Shown here: piece by piece, positions 37,426 through 49,621 of the stretch
Layout of the letters: each line of letters begins with the position of its first letter
How positions within the stretch are numbered: the first letter of the stretch is position 1
Source of the DNA: Xylona heveae TC161
Lineage: Eukaryota > Ascomycota > Xylonomycetes > Xylonales > Xylonaceae
Assembly: GCF_001619985.1 (NCBI RefSeq)
Contig: NW_017264198.1
Location: 1,483,618-1,547,617, forward strand
Length of the DNA stretch: 64,000 nucleotides
Direction of reading: 5' to 3'
The notes under the pieces: generated by a model
The model's database searches: none
Seen by the model: the letters and a program-made list of their open reading frames with translations, nothing else
Told to the model about the DNA's origin: nothing
Made by a program: the position numbers and the translations under genes

Positions 37426-40400
37426 ATGGACCGTCCTGGGCGCTCAGAGGAGCGCGTTCATCGCCCACGAATGACCATCGCCGACACAGTCGAACATGCG
37501 CCTGGAAAGGATCAAAATCGGGGTCACGTCGACCGGAATTGGAGACATCTTCCACGGTCAATTCCATCGCATTTATCGCTGTTTTTAATTGTATTCGTTT
37601 TATTCCTCTTGATAGGCCCAAGTGCTGGCGCCTTCATTACTTTCGACAACTGCCTGAACCCCAATATTCAAAATTCGGACCAACTTCAATTTGTCCCGCT
37701 TCACGTCTATGCCAGTTTCAACCGCAGCGCCCCAAGCCACCACCTTAATTTCACTGTATACGGCAACGTTACCGGTCTAGCCAACACAGACCAGAAATAT
37801 CCTGCTCCGAACGATCCTCAATGGAATAATCCAAATGACACTGTTGGGAAAATTGTTGACCTGAGCGTGTCAAACAATAAATATTCGACATTGTTTGCAG
37901 AGTTTAGAATGCTCAGTTATATGCCATATCAGGCAAAGCCATCCAAGTTTTGCGATTCCGTTGTCAGAGGACAATGCCCTCTCGGGCCAGCTTTCTATGC
38001 CAACACGTAAGTCGCTATGGTTTCGGTCATATCAGAGAAACTCCATGTACTGACGAGCCTGTGAAAATAGGAGCGATCCGCTGGAATTGAGAGCAATCTC
38101 TGTTGCGCATGACTTTTACTCCTCTTTTGCCTTCACAACCCTTATTCCGACCTTACGAGCGACGTCGGGAGATGCGTCGAACGCTGTTTTAACTTGCATC
38201 TCAGCAAACATTACACCTGCGCTTGGTGCTTCTCTGTCTAACCTGTTACGGTTCCTTCCACTCGTGGTGTTAATATTGGTTGGCATTGCCACAGCATTTG
38301 CTGCTATCTGGAGCCCTTGGGGTTCGACAGATTTATTCCGCTGGACAAGCAATTATGGAAGAGATGCTGACCTTCTACGGCTTGTCACCCCTGGATTTGG
38401 CGATTGCCTCCAATATATCCAGTTCGTGGTACTTACAGGAGGATTAAGCCTCAGTTACCCTGGGTACTACCAGCCTGTGATAAGCCAAGTCAGCTGGTCA
38501 ACGCTGATGTTCAATGAAAGTTTTGTCAGCCACGGAAACGGCACACAGAGCATTGTCGATGGCATATACGTCTATAACAGTACATATGGGCTCGATCGTC
38601 TAAGTCAGCTGGTTGGCATGACCTCGGTCGAGGACATCTGGGCCGGAATGGTCATTTGGCTTCTTGTTATTCTTGCTTCCATGATTGTGCTCATTCAACT
38701 GTGGTTCATGCTGCGTTGGTGTCTAAGGCTCTTATCAAATGCACATGAGGAAGATCTCCGGAGAAAAAATCTGCCCTTGACGGTGGGCAATGTCATTCGT
38801 ATTGTCTTCAATTATTTCCTCCTTCCCATTGTCTCATTATCAATGTTTCAGCTTGTCGTCTCAACAAAATCGCCGGCTTATACGGTAGCCTTGGCTGCTC
38901 TTCTCATTCTGGCATTGGTTGGTTTCGCCGGCTGGTTGCTTTACTTAATTGCTCGGACCAGACCGCGTTCATACCTCTTCGACGATTTGCCAACGGTCTT
39001 GCTCTACGGTCCGCTTTATAACACGTACTCAGACGACAAAGCGCCATTTGCATTGATTCCCGTTCTCCTTACATTCATTCGGGGAATCGCTATTGGCGCC
39101 ATACAACCTTCTGGTATAGCCCAGTTGGTACTCTTAGCCATTTGCGAAGTCATCTTCATATTGACATTACACGCTTTTCGACCCTTTCACTCCCCAACAT
39201 CTATGAATGCTTATCACACCTTTTTTGCAGTCATTCGGTTGGTAGCGACTCTCTTAAGTGTCGCCTTTGTGCCTTCGCTGGGTGTAACTGAAGGCCCAAA
39301 AGGATGGATAGGCTATGTTATCCTCTTGATCCACGCCATCGTTTTGGTCTTTTGCTTTTGCCTGAACGCAGTGCAGACCCTGGTCGAAGTTGGAGCAAGG
39401 GTAGCGGGCGCTGGCGGTGAAGAAGGCGTGGGCGGTGGTGTCGCTAGAGGCGGCCTTGTCAAGGTGAGCTTTTCATTTCCGTTCCTTCCACTTTTCTAGC
39501 ATCTGTATCACATTAGACTTTTACTGATCTTCTTATCAAGGTCTTTGGCATGCGTCAACTGTCCAGAAGACTGCCACGTCATGAAGCTGTCCGTCACAGT
39601 AGCATGACGTCCGACGCCGATATCCTTGGCCCTGACCGCACAAGTAAATCCTTCCAAATGAATGAGACACGTACTCGCAGTCTGTCTGGAAGCTCAGCTA
39701 TGTTGCTTAAGCGGCCGGCTATCATTGATGGCACTGGCACTGGCTATGATATGGTGAGCCCTCCTGGTGCGAGTCACAGTCACACAGGAAGCGGAAGTGC
39801 ACCATATACACCCAGTACGCCGGGCGCCGGAAGCACATTTTCAAGCTTACCGAGCGCGAATGTGACTGCAGGTCCTTCAACTCGAGGTGTTGGCCTGGCT
39901 CTGAAAACTGGAGAGAACTCGGATCCCTATTATAGGCCCCCAAGGATGAGACGACCAACCCTCGAAGCTTACTCACCCGGGGCTCGCAGTAGAGGATCTT
40001 GGGCAAGTGGCGACTGGGCAAACAAAACCTGGGGCATGACCGATCCCGATGCTGCGGATGTTGTAGACAACTTTGAGGGCCCATCAGTCTCCGGCAGAGG
40101 GACCCCTGTGCCTGCCTATCTTGGCTCACAGAGAGATCCTCCGGACCCGCTAGCTACTGACTCCAGGCGGCCGCGTACTGATTATGCCGTCAGGGAAGTT
40201 GACTTCTATTATGGAGTTCGCGGTCCGGCTTTGTCAAATCAGCCGACGCGTAGGTTGAAGACTGGACCAGCCGACCCAACTGGTCCAGTGTCGTCGGCGG
40301 CAGGTTGGTTCAAGAGGCTCATTGGAGGCAAGACGAAGGACAAAGCGAAAGGCTTTGAAGTCGTCAGAAGCTCTAGGGCCCCACCTGTAATGGAGCCTCC

Positions 40401-41328
40401 TAGCCCACAGAGTCTTCATGATGCCGATGTGGCAGAGGACTCGGAGCCGTATCGAGACAACCCGTCAGTTTTACCGACCGTCGGCGCGGAAGCACATGGG
40501 ACTACAGCTCTCGATGATGGATCAGTTTCGCCAATTGAAGATGATGGGGAGCCAGGATCAGAAGAGCGCTCTCCTCTTGTCTCTGATGACGATGCTGTCA
40601 GTAGCTTAGGTCCCGATGAACATTTTGCGAATGATGATGCTCCACATCCCGAGACAGTGTCAAATTTGCCCCCTTCGTTACCCACAATCGAGACGGGTGC
40701 CGGGATCAATCTTCCAACCCGCGCAGGGTCAAAAGCGAGCTCTCGATTCTCCGGCAGAAGCCCGCCCTCTGTCCCACGCAAGAGTTCACGACGCCATTCA
40801 GCTGGCCGGTTTCCCACGTCTACTGATCCAAATTCTACAAACCGCCTCTCGACAATTGAAATTTCACCTCCGCCTTCACCTGAAATGGTTCATCGCAGCG
40901 GCTCAACTTCAGAGCCACCGGAGCAATCTCATAATCTACGGCCATCTACAGCGTCGTCTGGGCACCTTCCTTTCGGCTCGGAGCCGTCATCCGCAAGCGG
41001 AAGACGCTTCTCAGCTGGCGGAGATTCTACGGCTTCAAGTATGCTTGCTGCAAGGCGAAGCTTAAGCGCTGCAGATGAAGCAACTCGCGTCGACCGACCC
41101 GGCGCAGAACTACATCATGCCAGTCTTCATCGCTTAGCTCCTCACACCCAATCTGACCGGCCAACCAGTATGGGATATGTTCAGCAGCATCGAACAAATG
41201 TGCACATGATTGCGCCAGGATATCAACCTCATGTAGGCAGTACCGCTGAAGTGGTGGATATGCCGAAGAGGAGGAGTATGAGCTCGGATGGAAAGGGCCG
41301 AGGAACGTCCGAAGGTGTCGGCTCATGA
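37426..41328 (+). CDS. TRP-like/ML-like domain membrane protein
   Basis: Three exons (37426-38006, 38071-39463, 39541-41328) with introns of 64 and 77 bp give 1,253 aa. A basic N-terminus precedes a hydrophobic segment (SLFLIVFVLFLLIGPSAGA, about 51-70) that acts as a signal sequence or anchor. A lumenal ML-like (lipid-binding) domain with paired cysteines and N-glycosylation sites follows, to about residue 240. About nine membrane helices of the fungal TRP/Flc type come next (about 265-650; LLRFLPLVVLILVGIATAFA, IWLLVILASMIVLIQLWFML and others). A 600-residue, Ser/Pro/Glu-rich cytoplasmic tail is disordered. Family members are calcium or FAD-related membrane carriers or mechanosensitive channels of vacuole, ER or plasma membrane; exact ion selectivity is unknown. 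The tail ends in a basic patch (PKRRSMSS). Confidence 0.9.
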
Positions 41329-41970
41329 TCTTGACTTAATGAAATATTCATATGGCTTTAAAAGTTGGGCTTGAGCTATTATATTCTGCATCTATATTTC
41401 CTACTGACTTTTAATTTAAATTCCTGTACTTTCAAACTTCTATTTTTGATCTTTCGCCCCATGAGCCGGACATGTGGACAAATTTGGCTTTGCCGGTCTT
41501 CCAAAATAGGTATTATGGTTGTCTAGGGAAGGGAAAGCCCGCCCTATTTCTGCTGAACTACTCTTGCTAGGTCCTGTCCATAATTCAGTTTTGAACTTTT
41601 CTTCGGCGTTGCAATAGCAGGGGAGCCCTCTCCTGACTCATTTTGATACTGAGCGCGGCGCCACGGATGTATTTAGATTGAAAATCACCACCAATACACG
41701 TAAATTGACTATAAATGCTGTAACGGATGTTCGTGCAATTCATTGACGATGGTACTATGAGGGACGTATTCTGCTGTTTGCGGCAAGGGCAATAATCGGA
41801 GGTCTAATTTCCCTTTTCAGCATGGGCCGCCAACCTGAACTCCAGTCAAGACGAGAAAAGCAAATCGAGCCGCATGTCAATTTTCACCCATTGCTTTCAA
41901 CATTTCCTAATTTGGTATCCAATCTATAATACTGCTCCGAAATAGATAAAAGGCTTCTATCCAAAAGTCG
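41329..41970. other. 3' flanks of convergent genes
   Basis: AT-rich region between the convergent TRP-like and FYVE-RING genes; no supported gene. Confidence 0.6.
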
Positions 41971-44300
41971 TCACAATTGTATCTGATGTACAGGACAAGA
42001 TCCCGGCCCTCTTTTCTCCCACCATTGCCGAATGCAAAGCTATTGTCGTCAGTCTGAGGTTTCAACAATGACTGAGAGAGTCAGATTTAACGTACCCGAT
42101 GGAACTTGCAGAGGCATTCCAATCGACCAAGCTCGTCTCCCGCAGCAAATTCCTCGAAACAAATCACACACTCTTGGGGTTCCCCGGTGCTTCCCATGCA
42201 GTCTTTCTCGGTCGCGTTATAAGTCAGCATCGCTTTCGGTCTGCGAAGCGCACCGTATGGCAGCGGCGGCCCAGAATCGTCGTCCATTACAGCCCCAGAG
42301 CTCTGCCCGATAGGGGCAGCAGAATGAGGCCTTGAAGGAGGGCCGCCAGAAAATGCCTGGTCAACGCAGGCATTGATATGCTGTTCTCGTTCCAGACTGC
42401 TTCCGTTGTCTGAAAGCGGCGGTAGCTCTGCATGGCAAATGGGACACTCATCTTCCTCACGCAAGGCTTGGCGATGCAACTGTTGACGTGGAACCACGGA
42501 CCCCACGTCGACCATTGAACGATAGCCTGTGCGGAGTGCTGGGCCGCCGGAGCCTCTGGAAATAGCTCGTTGTTCACTGAAATGACTGTTCTGCCCACCA
42601 GTATTGAACTGCGCGGGCCGGTAGTAGGAAGGAGCTAAGGAACGCACATGATTCGCTTGAGCAGAAGTTTGTTCACCATTCGAGAGAGGGTTAGAATTGC
42701 GTATAGATAGGTTGCTTCGATCGTACTGTACCTGCGGCTCCGAAAAGGTACCAGAAACAGGGTTTGGTCGCGGACGACGGTGAGAGAATGTAGCTGAGCG
42801 GTTGCGAAGGCCATCTGAACTTGCGTAAATGGATGAAGGAGCGACATCAGCACTTTGAGTTGGCCTATGTCCTCTCCTGAGATTGCTAGTAGGTTGCGAA
42901 GCGCCAGAGGCGGCTAGCAAAAGGTTAGCGGTCAGTATAGCACATTGCAAATCCTTGGGAGACGCACTGTAGAGATATGAGGACTGGCGAGAATTGCTCT
43001 CGTCCACAAAAGGATTGCTCAAGTTGGTATAATTGAACGTAGACGGCAGGTTGTAGTTCGGGTCTGGAACACACGGATTGCAGATTCGAACTTCAGCGCC
43101 ACCACCTAGTGCGGGATTCAGGAGCCTTTCCTGAGTCAGAGATGAATCTAAACGTGCTCGATGACCTGCATCGGCATCATCTTCGGCATCATCTGCAATT
43201 CCAGCTAGGCGCCTCCATGCCTCGTCACGGACAACATCTTCTGGCGGGCGAACGATGAACTGGCGTGGTATTGTAATTCGGTGTGGGGAGCATCCCGAGC
43301 AAACGACACGCCCACATTTCCTAATCAATCAAATGGTAAGAATGGAACGAGAACAGTTAAAAGCACGCTTTGCATTTGCATAAAATAAATATTTTCAGGC
43401 AAGGTCATTAGAATCACGTTTGAGGTCCTCCTGAGAAGGGGTAGGGCTGCAAAATATGCCACTTGCAAGCTTGGGGATAGGAAATGCAACGGCTCAAGAG
43501 CGCCGGGATATTGGGATAGGCATACCGCAACAGCCATTTCAGGGGCACACGCAAGAGGAAAGGGAGGGGGAAGAGAAAGGAAAACCATGCGATTCGTGGT
43601 TTGATGGGGGGAAATAGGTTCCAAGGAAACGCAGCCTTGACAACATTTTTATCCGATATTTCATGCTTTGCCCAGAGACAAGTCACATAAAACGAAAGTC
43701 AACCTACCGACAGTGGTGTTTTCTATACCAAAATGTAAAAGGCGTATTGCAAATGGGACAAGTCGAGACTTCTGAATCTGGCTGCCATCGAGGAAGCACG
43801 AGAAGATTGTTCTGTAACAAGGTATTGGCGTCAGAGGGGTTGCTGCTCATTTGACCCGCGCCTCGAATTACGGCTGACGGTGAACCATTCGTTGCTAACG
43901 ATTCTTCTGTACGAGGGCTCGCCTGCTCAGGGACATTCACTGGAGCGAGACCCTGATTGCCGCCACCGTCTGACAGCTCGTGGGCACGTCCACCAGGCAC
44001 CCGAAGCGCATTGCTCGAATCTTCTGCAGCCGAATTTCCTTGATGTATCATATATGGCTCCGTTCTCGACGATATGACTGGTCCCTCGGAAGCCGTTGGT
44101 GACGTTAGGGTCACACGAGACTCATGTCCCGCTCTGGGGGTGTCGCGCCCCGGGTCTGCCGCCGCTATCGTCACCGTGCTTTCTAATATGTGGCTCGTCT
44201 CTGAAGCAGTATTGACGCACGAGTCCATTCGCGGACTTGTATCGCTAGTGGCGGGGGCATTAGGAGAAGGCGGAACGGGTTGGCTTTCAGACGGCTCCAT
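41971..44300 (-). CDS. FYVE-RING E3 ubiquitin ligase
   Basis: Three exons (44300-43708, 43320-42096, 42039-41971) with introns of 387 and 56 bp give 628 aa. Residues 1-175 are a disordered Ser/Thr/Pro region. A FYVE zinc finger begins at Cys181 (CPICNTPFTF) and includes the PI3P-binding RKHHCRKCGRVVC motif, cut by the long intron after RKHHC; it ends at VRICNPCVPDPN near residue 275. A long linker follows with an extra CPIC...H/C pair (DECPICHAELPP). A C-terminal RING (ECVICFEEF ... CLCKFHRLCIRQWW ... CPVH, 582 to the end) is completed by the small last exon. FYVE-plus-RING order is that of yeast Pib1-type ligases, which ubiquitinate endosomal or vacuolar membrane cargo. The ATG at 44300 is chosen because the longer frame begins with a non-ATG codon. 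Confidence 0.92.
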
Positions 44301-45123
44301 CAATCCCGGCAATGTACACGATGCCCGTAAAGTAGATAAGGTCAATCAGATGGTATTAGATATAAGCTAGGTCGGTCTGGACCAATGACCTGAAAGGGCC
44401 ATGGAAGCTATTTGGTGCATAGTAGAATGCAAACAGGAAAGGAGAAAGATGGGCTAGGTCTCAAACAGAGTCATGGATACTAAGATACAAGCTTGCGGGT
44501 TGAGAGGTCCGCTGATAATCACGGCGTTTCGCTTCGCTTAGCTGCCTTGGCTGGGCGCTTGTCGGCAAAGGGTCTTAGATTGTCATCTGCCGCTCAAGTG
44601 CACCACGCGTACCCGACCCGGCCAGTACAAAAATACAGAATCTCGGTCCTGATATCCCAAAATTTCAGCACTGTCACAGCTGCAAAATAAATATTTGATT
44701 TATTTGAATGATCAAATAAGCTCGCTAGTAGAACTAGATTTATTGGACCGTGTTTAGATGATCTAGCTTAAATCTTAAATTTACCAAACTCGGAGGAACT
44801 CATTAGACCAGAAGAACCTATCTAGTATCATGGTGAAATGCCTACATGAAACTTGAAATTTGCATTGTATAAGCTCTGAAAATATTCTGAATAAAGTCAT
44901 CTATTCGTATGGAGATTTAACTGTCCGCGTCGCTTGGGATTTTCGTCATTTCACCAGGTGACGTACAGAGTAGGTATGAAAGGCAAGGTAGGAGGTCGGC
45001 TTCTCGATCCCCCGGAGCTATCCTTACGGCCGACGGCCCGGAGTTAACCTTTTCAACCTTCCACTTGCTCATCAGGCAAATTATTCTATCTAACCCGACA
45101 TATTCGAAAATTCAAATATTCCT
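44301..45123. other. Divergent promoter region
   Basis: AT-rich from about 44690 to 44930. Separates the conserved-type genes to the left from the more accessory block on the right. No supported gene. Confidence 0.5.
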
Positions 45124-47240
45124 ATGGTGATGCAGGCAAAAATGATTGCTCCCTCTAAGCCTGTACGAAAACGCCAACGCCCGGCGTATTCTTGTATCGA
45201 GTGCCGCCGGCGCAAAGTCCGGTGCAACCGGACCAAACCATGTGGACAGTGCACAGCTCACAATTTGGAGTCCTCATGCTCATACAAGGAAAATCGTCGT
45301 ACGCTTCCCGTTTGTAGAGAGTCGAGTGGTGTTGGCGGCCCGCAGCAGGAAGACAGAAGACAGATTACCCCTGAAGATCCAAAGTCCAGCAGTAATTCAC
45401 CACGCGCCTCAACTCTCTCAGGCCCGATTCAGGGCACTGTATCAAAGACTCGGGTTTTTGGACACGGGCATTGGATGAACACATACTCCCTGGTATGATC
45501 CTGTCTCATTAGCACACAATAGCTTTCTTGGGTGTCTGCTTATAATCCTTGAAGGTGGAGGGCCTGTCCAGTCTCCAGCCCATCGGTGAGTACTATGATA
45601 TGATTTTCCAGCAGGCAAACCACGGTCCCCTAGACCGAGTCGCAGAGACCGTTGTCCAATGCAAGCAGTTGGCTCGAGTTATCAAGCAACGACGCCCCAG
45701 TCGGAGGTGCCTCCCCGCGGACATCCATCGATTCTTTCCCGACCGCGAAGTAATCAATGAACTGGTTGAGCTCTATTTTACCACGTTTGAATCCTGCCAC
45801 CAAATTCTACACCGTCCTTCATTCATGACAGAGTACGAGGACTACATGGATCATCCTGAAACTACAGAGAGCTCTTTTCTTGTGCAGCTTCTTCTTATCA
45901 TGGCTGCTGCCGGTCCATTACACGGCGATGCCAATGTTCGCAGCGAGATGGCTATAAAGGCCTCAACCTGGATGTATATCTCTCAGACATGGCTTTCTGC
46001 ACCACTGGAAAAAGACCGCTTGACATTGAAAGGTGTTCAAGTCCACTGCCTGCTGCTTCTTTCTCGTCTAGTCAACCGATTGGGAGCGGATCTGGTATGG
46101 ATCTCGGCAGGCTCATTAATGAGGATGGCCATGCAGATGGGGTTGCATCAAGACCCAAATCACCTTGGGGAGATGAGTGTGCAGCAGAAAGAGATTCGAA
46201 GGCGACTATGGTATACTATCCTGGAAATGAATGTGCAGGCCGCATTGGACTCCGGAATGTCGCCCATGATTTTGGACGGCGACTACAATACCCTGCCGCC
46301 GTCCAATGTAAGCGACGACGACCTCAACGGTGCGGGACGGGAGATACACCGGGAAAGCACAGCCTTGAAACCCTCTCGAATTTCCTTTCAGTCTCTGTTG
46401 GCCAGCTCCCTTCCTCTCAGAATGCGTGCCACCAGAGTGATCAATAGCCTGCAGGAGGAACCGTCTTATGACCAAGTCCTAGCTCTTGGAAATGAGCTGG
46501 CCTCCGCATGTCGTGACGCTGCCATCGCGATCGACCAGGCTGCCTTCATGGGCGATACAGACCCTGCAGGCCAATTTGCATCCAGTTACTGCAGTCATCT
46601 CCTTCGTCGCTTTCCATTGTGTCTTCACTACCGGTATGCTATCAAGGCTAAAACAAATCCACTGTACAGTTACTCCCAGAAAGCCTGTCTTGAAGCCGCC
46701 CTCGACCTGGTCTCACTTCTCGAGGATGATCTCTATTACCTGTTACTCCTCACCGGAGGTGGCATGTTTCGCGACATTATCACACGAGGGGCATTACTCA
46801 TTTTTCTAGAACTTAATCCGGAGCCTGAAGCAGACACCTCAATTTTCGCCAGGAAAAGGAACCGTGCTCGCCAAGGGTTATTGCTCCAAGATGCCCACCG
46901 TGTGGTGCAATATGCAAAGGATAGAATGTTGCGCGGTGATACGAATGTGAAAGGCTATGTGTTTCTCAGCATGCTACTGGCCCAAACTGAGGCTCGCCTT
47001 GATGGCTTGCCAACGAAGGAGCCTACTCTGAAGGCTCTGCGTGAAAGTCTGGACACATGCCACAATATACTGGAATCCATGGCTACCGATACTTCTACCA
47101 AATCAATGTATCCGGATTTTGAATTATGGCAAACAAACAACATGCAGTCCCCACGCGCAAGCATTGACGCTGACTTTGACTTCCTCGATGATGAGAATCT
47201 CAACTTTGACTTTTCGGACTGTTATTTTCCTCTACAGTAA
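45124..47240 (+). CDS. Zn2Cys6 transcription factor with MHR domain
   Basis: Two exons (45124-45492 and 45555-47240), one 62-bp intron, 684 aa. The Zn2Cys6 cluster lies near the N-terminus: Cys 24, 27, 34, 40, 43, 52 (YSCIECRRRKVRCNRTKPC). A polar linker follows, then a fungal middle-homology domain: FFPDREVINELVELYFTTFE, CHQILHRPSFMTEY, MRMAMQMGLHQDPNHL, IRRRLWYTILEMN. The C-terminal tail is acidic (DADFDFLDDENLNFDFSDC), a plausible activation region. The architecture is that of pathway-specific regulators. It is convergent with a FAD monooxygenase gene only 245 bp away, and the two may belong to one metabolic unit (inference). Confidence 0.9.
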
Positions 47241-47484
47241 CCCGGTCAAACCTGGTTTTAGCCATTAAAAAGAGATTAAGCAGACTAAGCAGAACAGTTA
47301 ATTATATCTCTAAGTATCAAGCACATTTATCAGCTTGGTAGTTATGGCATTGAAACTTAAAATTAATTAGAATTAATAAAGAAATCCGTTTTGTTGAATT
47401 ATAGGTTTGCTAATTTACATTGAGGTAGATACATAATACACCGAGAGGAGGATATTCTACTTAGCTATGGATATTGACCCTGTC

Positions 47485-48765
47485 TCAGTCACTTACCATC
47501 TCTTGATACTTTGGAAGTTCCCACCCCTTGATATCTTCACGCAGGATCCATCGAGCAATAAAGTCCAGCCGGAAGAAAGAGGCAATCCCGAAAATGGCGT
47601 AGATAAAAGCGATTCCAAAGGACGACGACGGGAATTTGTCCATATAATTTTGATCATCCGTTAATCCCTTCTGGACCTGGTCCATAAAGGGCCTCAACTT
47701 TTGCTCGTATGACTTCAATGCAGTTGTGATACTATCTTTGGAAACTGTTACATCTGCATCTTTAGAGCCCCTGCCACAGAATTTTTCAATCTCGCCAGCT
47801 AGGATGTAGGCACCAACAATGCCACAGGTTGTGCCCATTCCCGTCATGGCGGACGGGCAATAGGCTGCATCTCCAACCAACGCAATGCGAGCACGAGACC
47901 AATGGTCTAGCTGGACGGTGCCGATCCGCTCACAATAGAAGTCGTCGGAACGTGCCAGTCCCTTGAGAATCTGTTCAGTCTGCCACCCTGCACCGTGGAA
48001 GACCTCTGCCAGTGCCTGTTTTTCTTCGTCGGTGTCGCCCTTGCTGGCAAGTTTGAGTCGGTCTGAGGAGCCTGGGTTGCAGAAGAGATATGCTTGGAAC
48101 TTGGAAGGATCATGTCGGCGAGTCATGATACCTCGGCCCTGCGTAGCGATAAATGCAGTGGCGTTGTACCCTTCCCCTTCTTGAAGTTCCTGGTCGATTG
48201 TGAAATATCCTGCGTATGCTCCGAGGGGGTGAAAAGGATCTGCAGCGTCGGCATTGAGCATCATTTTTCGGGTGCGAGATCCCTGGCCATCAGCACCAAC
48301 GACGAGATCAAACCGCTCCTTGCTACCATCTGAAAAAAGGACTTCTGCAAAATCATCCGTCTGCTCGATCCGCCGCACGTACTGTCCGAACACGTACTTG
48401 GCACGGTCCTTGGTAGCGTCGTGGAGAAGCCGACACAAATCACCCCTCATGATCTCAAAGTCGGTGGTGAAGCTTTGCAATCCCTTGCCCGATCTGTTTG
48501 CAGGGAAATATCCCCATCGTCTTCCCTTTCGGTCAACAAGCTGCAAGCCTTGTTCTGGGACTGACCGAGCCCGGAAAGCTGTCTCGAGACCCATTCTTTG
48601 CATCACTTGGATCCCGGGTCCGCGAAGATCGACTTGTAGCCCCGTGGCACGCAGACTTGGAAAGTGCTCAATAACGGTGGTGCTATGGCCGAGCTTTGAT
48701 AGCCAGAATGCAAGGGCATTACCTGCGATGCCCGCGCCGCAGATGAGGACCCTAAGTTGTGTCAT
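47485..48765 (-). CDS. FAD-dependent monooxygenase (TetX/PHBH-like)
   Basis: Single exon, 426 aa. The Rossmann GxGxxG (GAGIAG, 10-15) binds FAD. A VVGADGQGSRTR (about 155-166) DG motif touches FAD and NAD(P)H. The GD motif is in ALVGDAAYCPSAMTGMG (about 296-312). Spacing and length are those of class A flavoprotein monooxygenases related to tetracycline-degrading TetX and salicylate-type hydroxylases, which hydroxylate or epoxidise aromatic and polyketide substrates. The C-terminus has a hydrophobic patch (SFGIAFIYAIFGIASFFRLDFIA) that might anchor the enzyme to a membrane. It lies between a pathway-type regulator and a hydrolase, suggesting a catabolic or tailoring role; the substrate is unknown. 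Confidence 0.92.
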   Translation of the reverse strand: MTQLRVLICGAGIAGNALAFWLSKLGHSTTVIEHFPSLRATGLQVDLRGPGIQVMQRMGLETAFRARSVPEQGLQLVDRKGRRWGYFPANRSGKGLQSFTTDFEIMRGDLCRLLHDATKDRAKYVFGQYVRRIEQTDDFAEVLFSDGSKERFDLVVGADGQGSRTRKMMLNADAADPFHPLGAYAGYFTIDQELQEGEGYNATAFIATQGRGIMTRRHDPSKFQAYLFCNPGSSDRLKLASKGDTDEEKQALAEVFHGAGWQTEQILKGLARSDDFYCERIGTVQLDHWSRARIALVGDAAYCPSAMTGMGTTCGIVGAYILAGEIEKFCGRGSKDADVTVSKDSITTALKSYEQKLRPFMDQVQKGLTDDQNYMDKFPSSSFGIAFIYAIFGIASFFRLDFIARWILREDIKGWELPKYQEMVSD

Positions 48766-49621
48766 GTTTCCTGTATCTGGAAAACTTTTGATAAAAAGAA
48801 AGCATCTAGAGTTCCGTGAGAGAATCCATATGATAAACGGACCATTTTATACTTATCTTGAACTCCTAGTACATGCCCTTTCTTTCGGCCGAATCAATGG
48901 TACAATAATGTGGCATCTTCGTTATAGATACAATATGTCTGTCAATATGCCTGACAAGTCCGATATACCCGACATCGTCACATACCTTAACTAATATGCC
49001 CGACATGCCCGGTAAACCCGACAAACCCGACGTACTTAAACCCTAAAAATACACTAGAAAAAGATAAAGCTAGAAAGTTAAGTATTGAAGAAGTATCAAT
49101 TTGAATATGATATAATAAAAGACTGTAGATATAATATATCCAAGAGAGTAAAGAAATTATTAGTATAATAGTGACACCTACGTAGTAGACATTCAAAAAG
49201 GCTTAACGTACTTGACTGGCTGATGAGCGGGTTCAAGCGAGCGTGCTAAGGATGCTCAGGCGATAGCAAGGTCTAAGATAAGAATCAGGTAACTTTATCT
49301 AATCTTCATCAGCTGCTACCTTAAGGTAGTTATACTTATAGGACGGTACTGGTAGCCAAAATGCTTAGCATTCCTAACATTCTCCGCTTTAACGTTTGTA
49401 CTCCATTGTCACCCAGACTCCACGCAACTTCCTCTCATGAACATCGCTCCATGACAATGAAAGAAAATACTATTCAGCAGGGCTTACATACTGTATCAAG
49501 GCTGTGTTTGTAATACTCTGGCACCGCTTTGGCAATCCAGCCCTATAAATACCAGCACATCCCTGTTTCGCCGCCGACCACCCCACCGCTAGATTTAAAT
49601 ACATATCGCAATACATGAATC
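48766..49621. other. Divergent promoter region with minisatellite
   Basis: Upstream region of the monooxygenase (minus) and hydrolase (plus) genes. It contains a degenerate ~10-bp repeat at 48945-49033 and an AT-rich segment at about 49040-49160. A TATAAATA-like box sits at about 49543 before the hydrolase start. Confidence 0.55.
48945..49033. repeat. Degenerate ~10-bp minisatellite (TGCCCGACA-like)
   Basis: Repeated CCCGACA/CCTGACA/TCCGATA cores about every 10 bp, for example TGCCCGACATGCCCGGTAA at about 48996-49014, with a short interruption at 48980-48990. Confidence 0.7.

Noticed and set aside
39722-41065. Antisense and alternate frames within the TRP-like tail
   Set aside because: The Ser/Pro-rich low-complexity tail creates long shadow frames; the sense frame is continuous with the membrane domain.
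43325-43686. Open frames within the long FYVE-RING intron
   Set aside because: The flanking exons join in frame across it and restore the RKHHCRKCG motif, so this is intron sequence.
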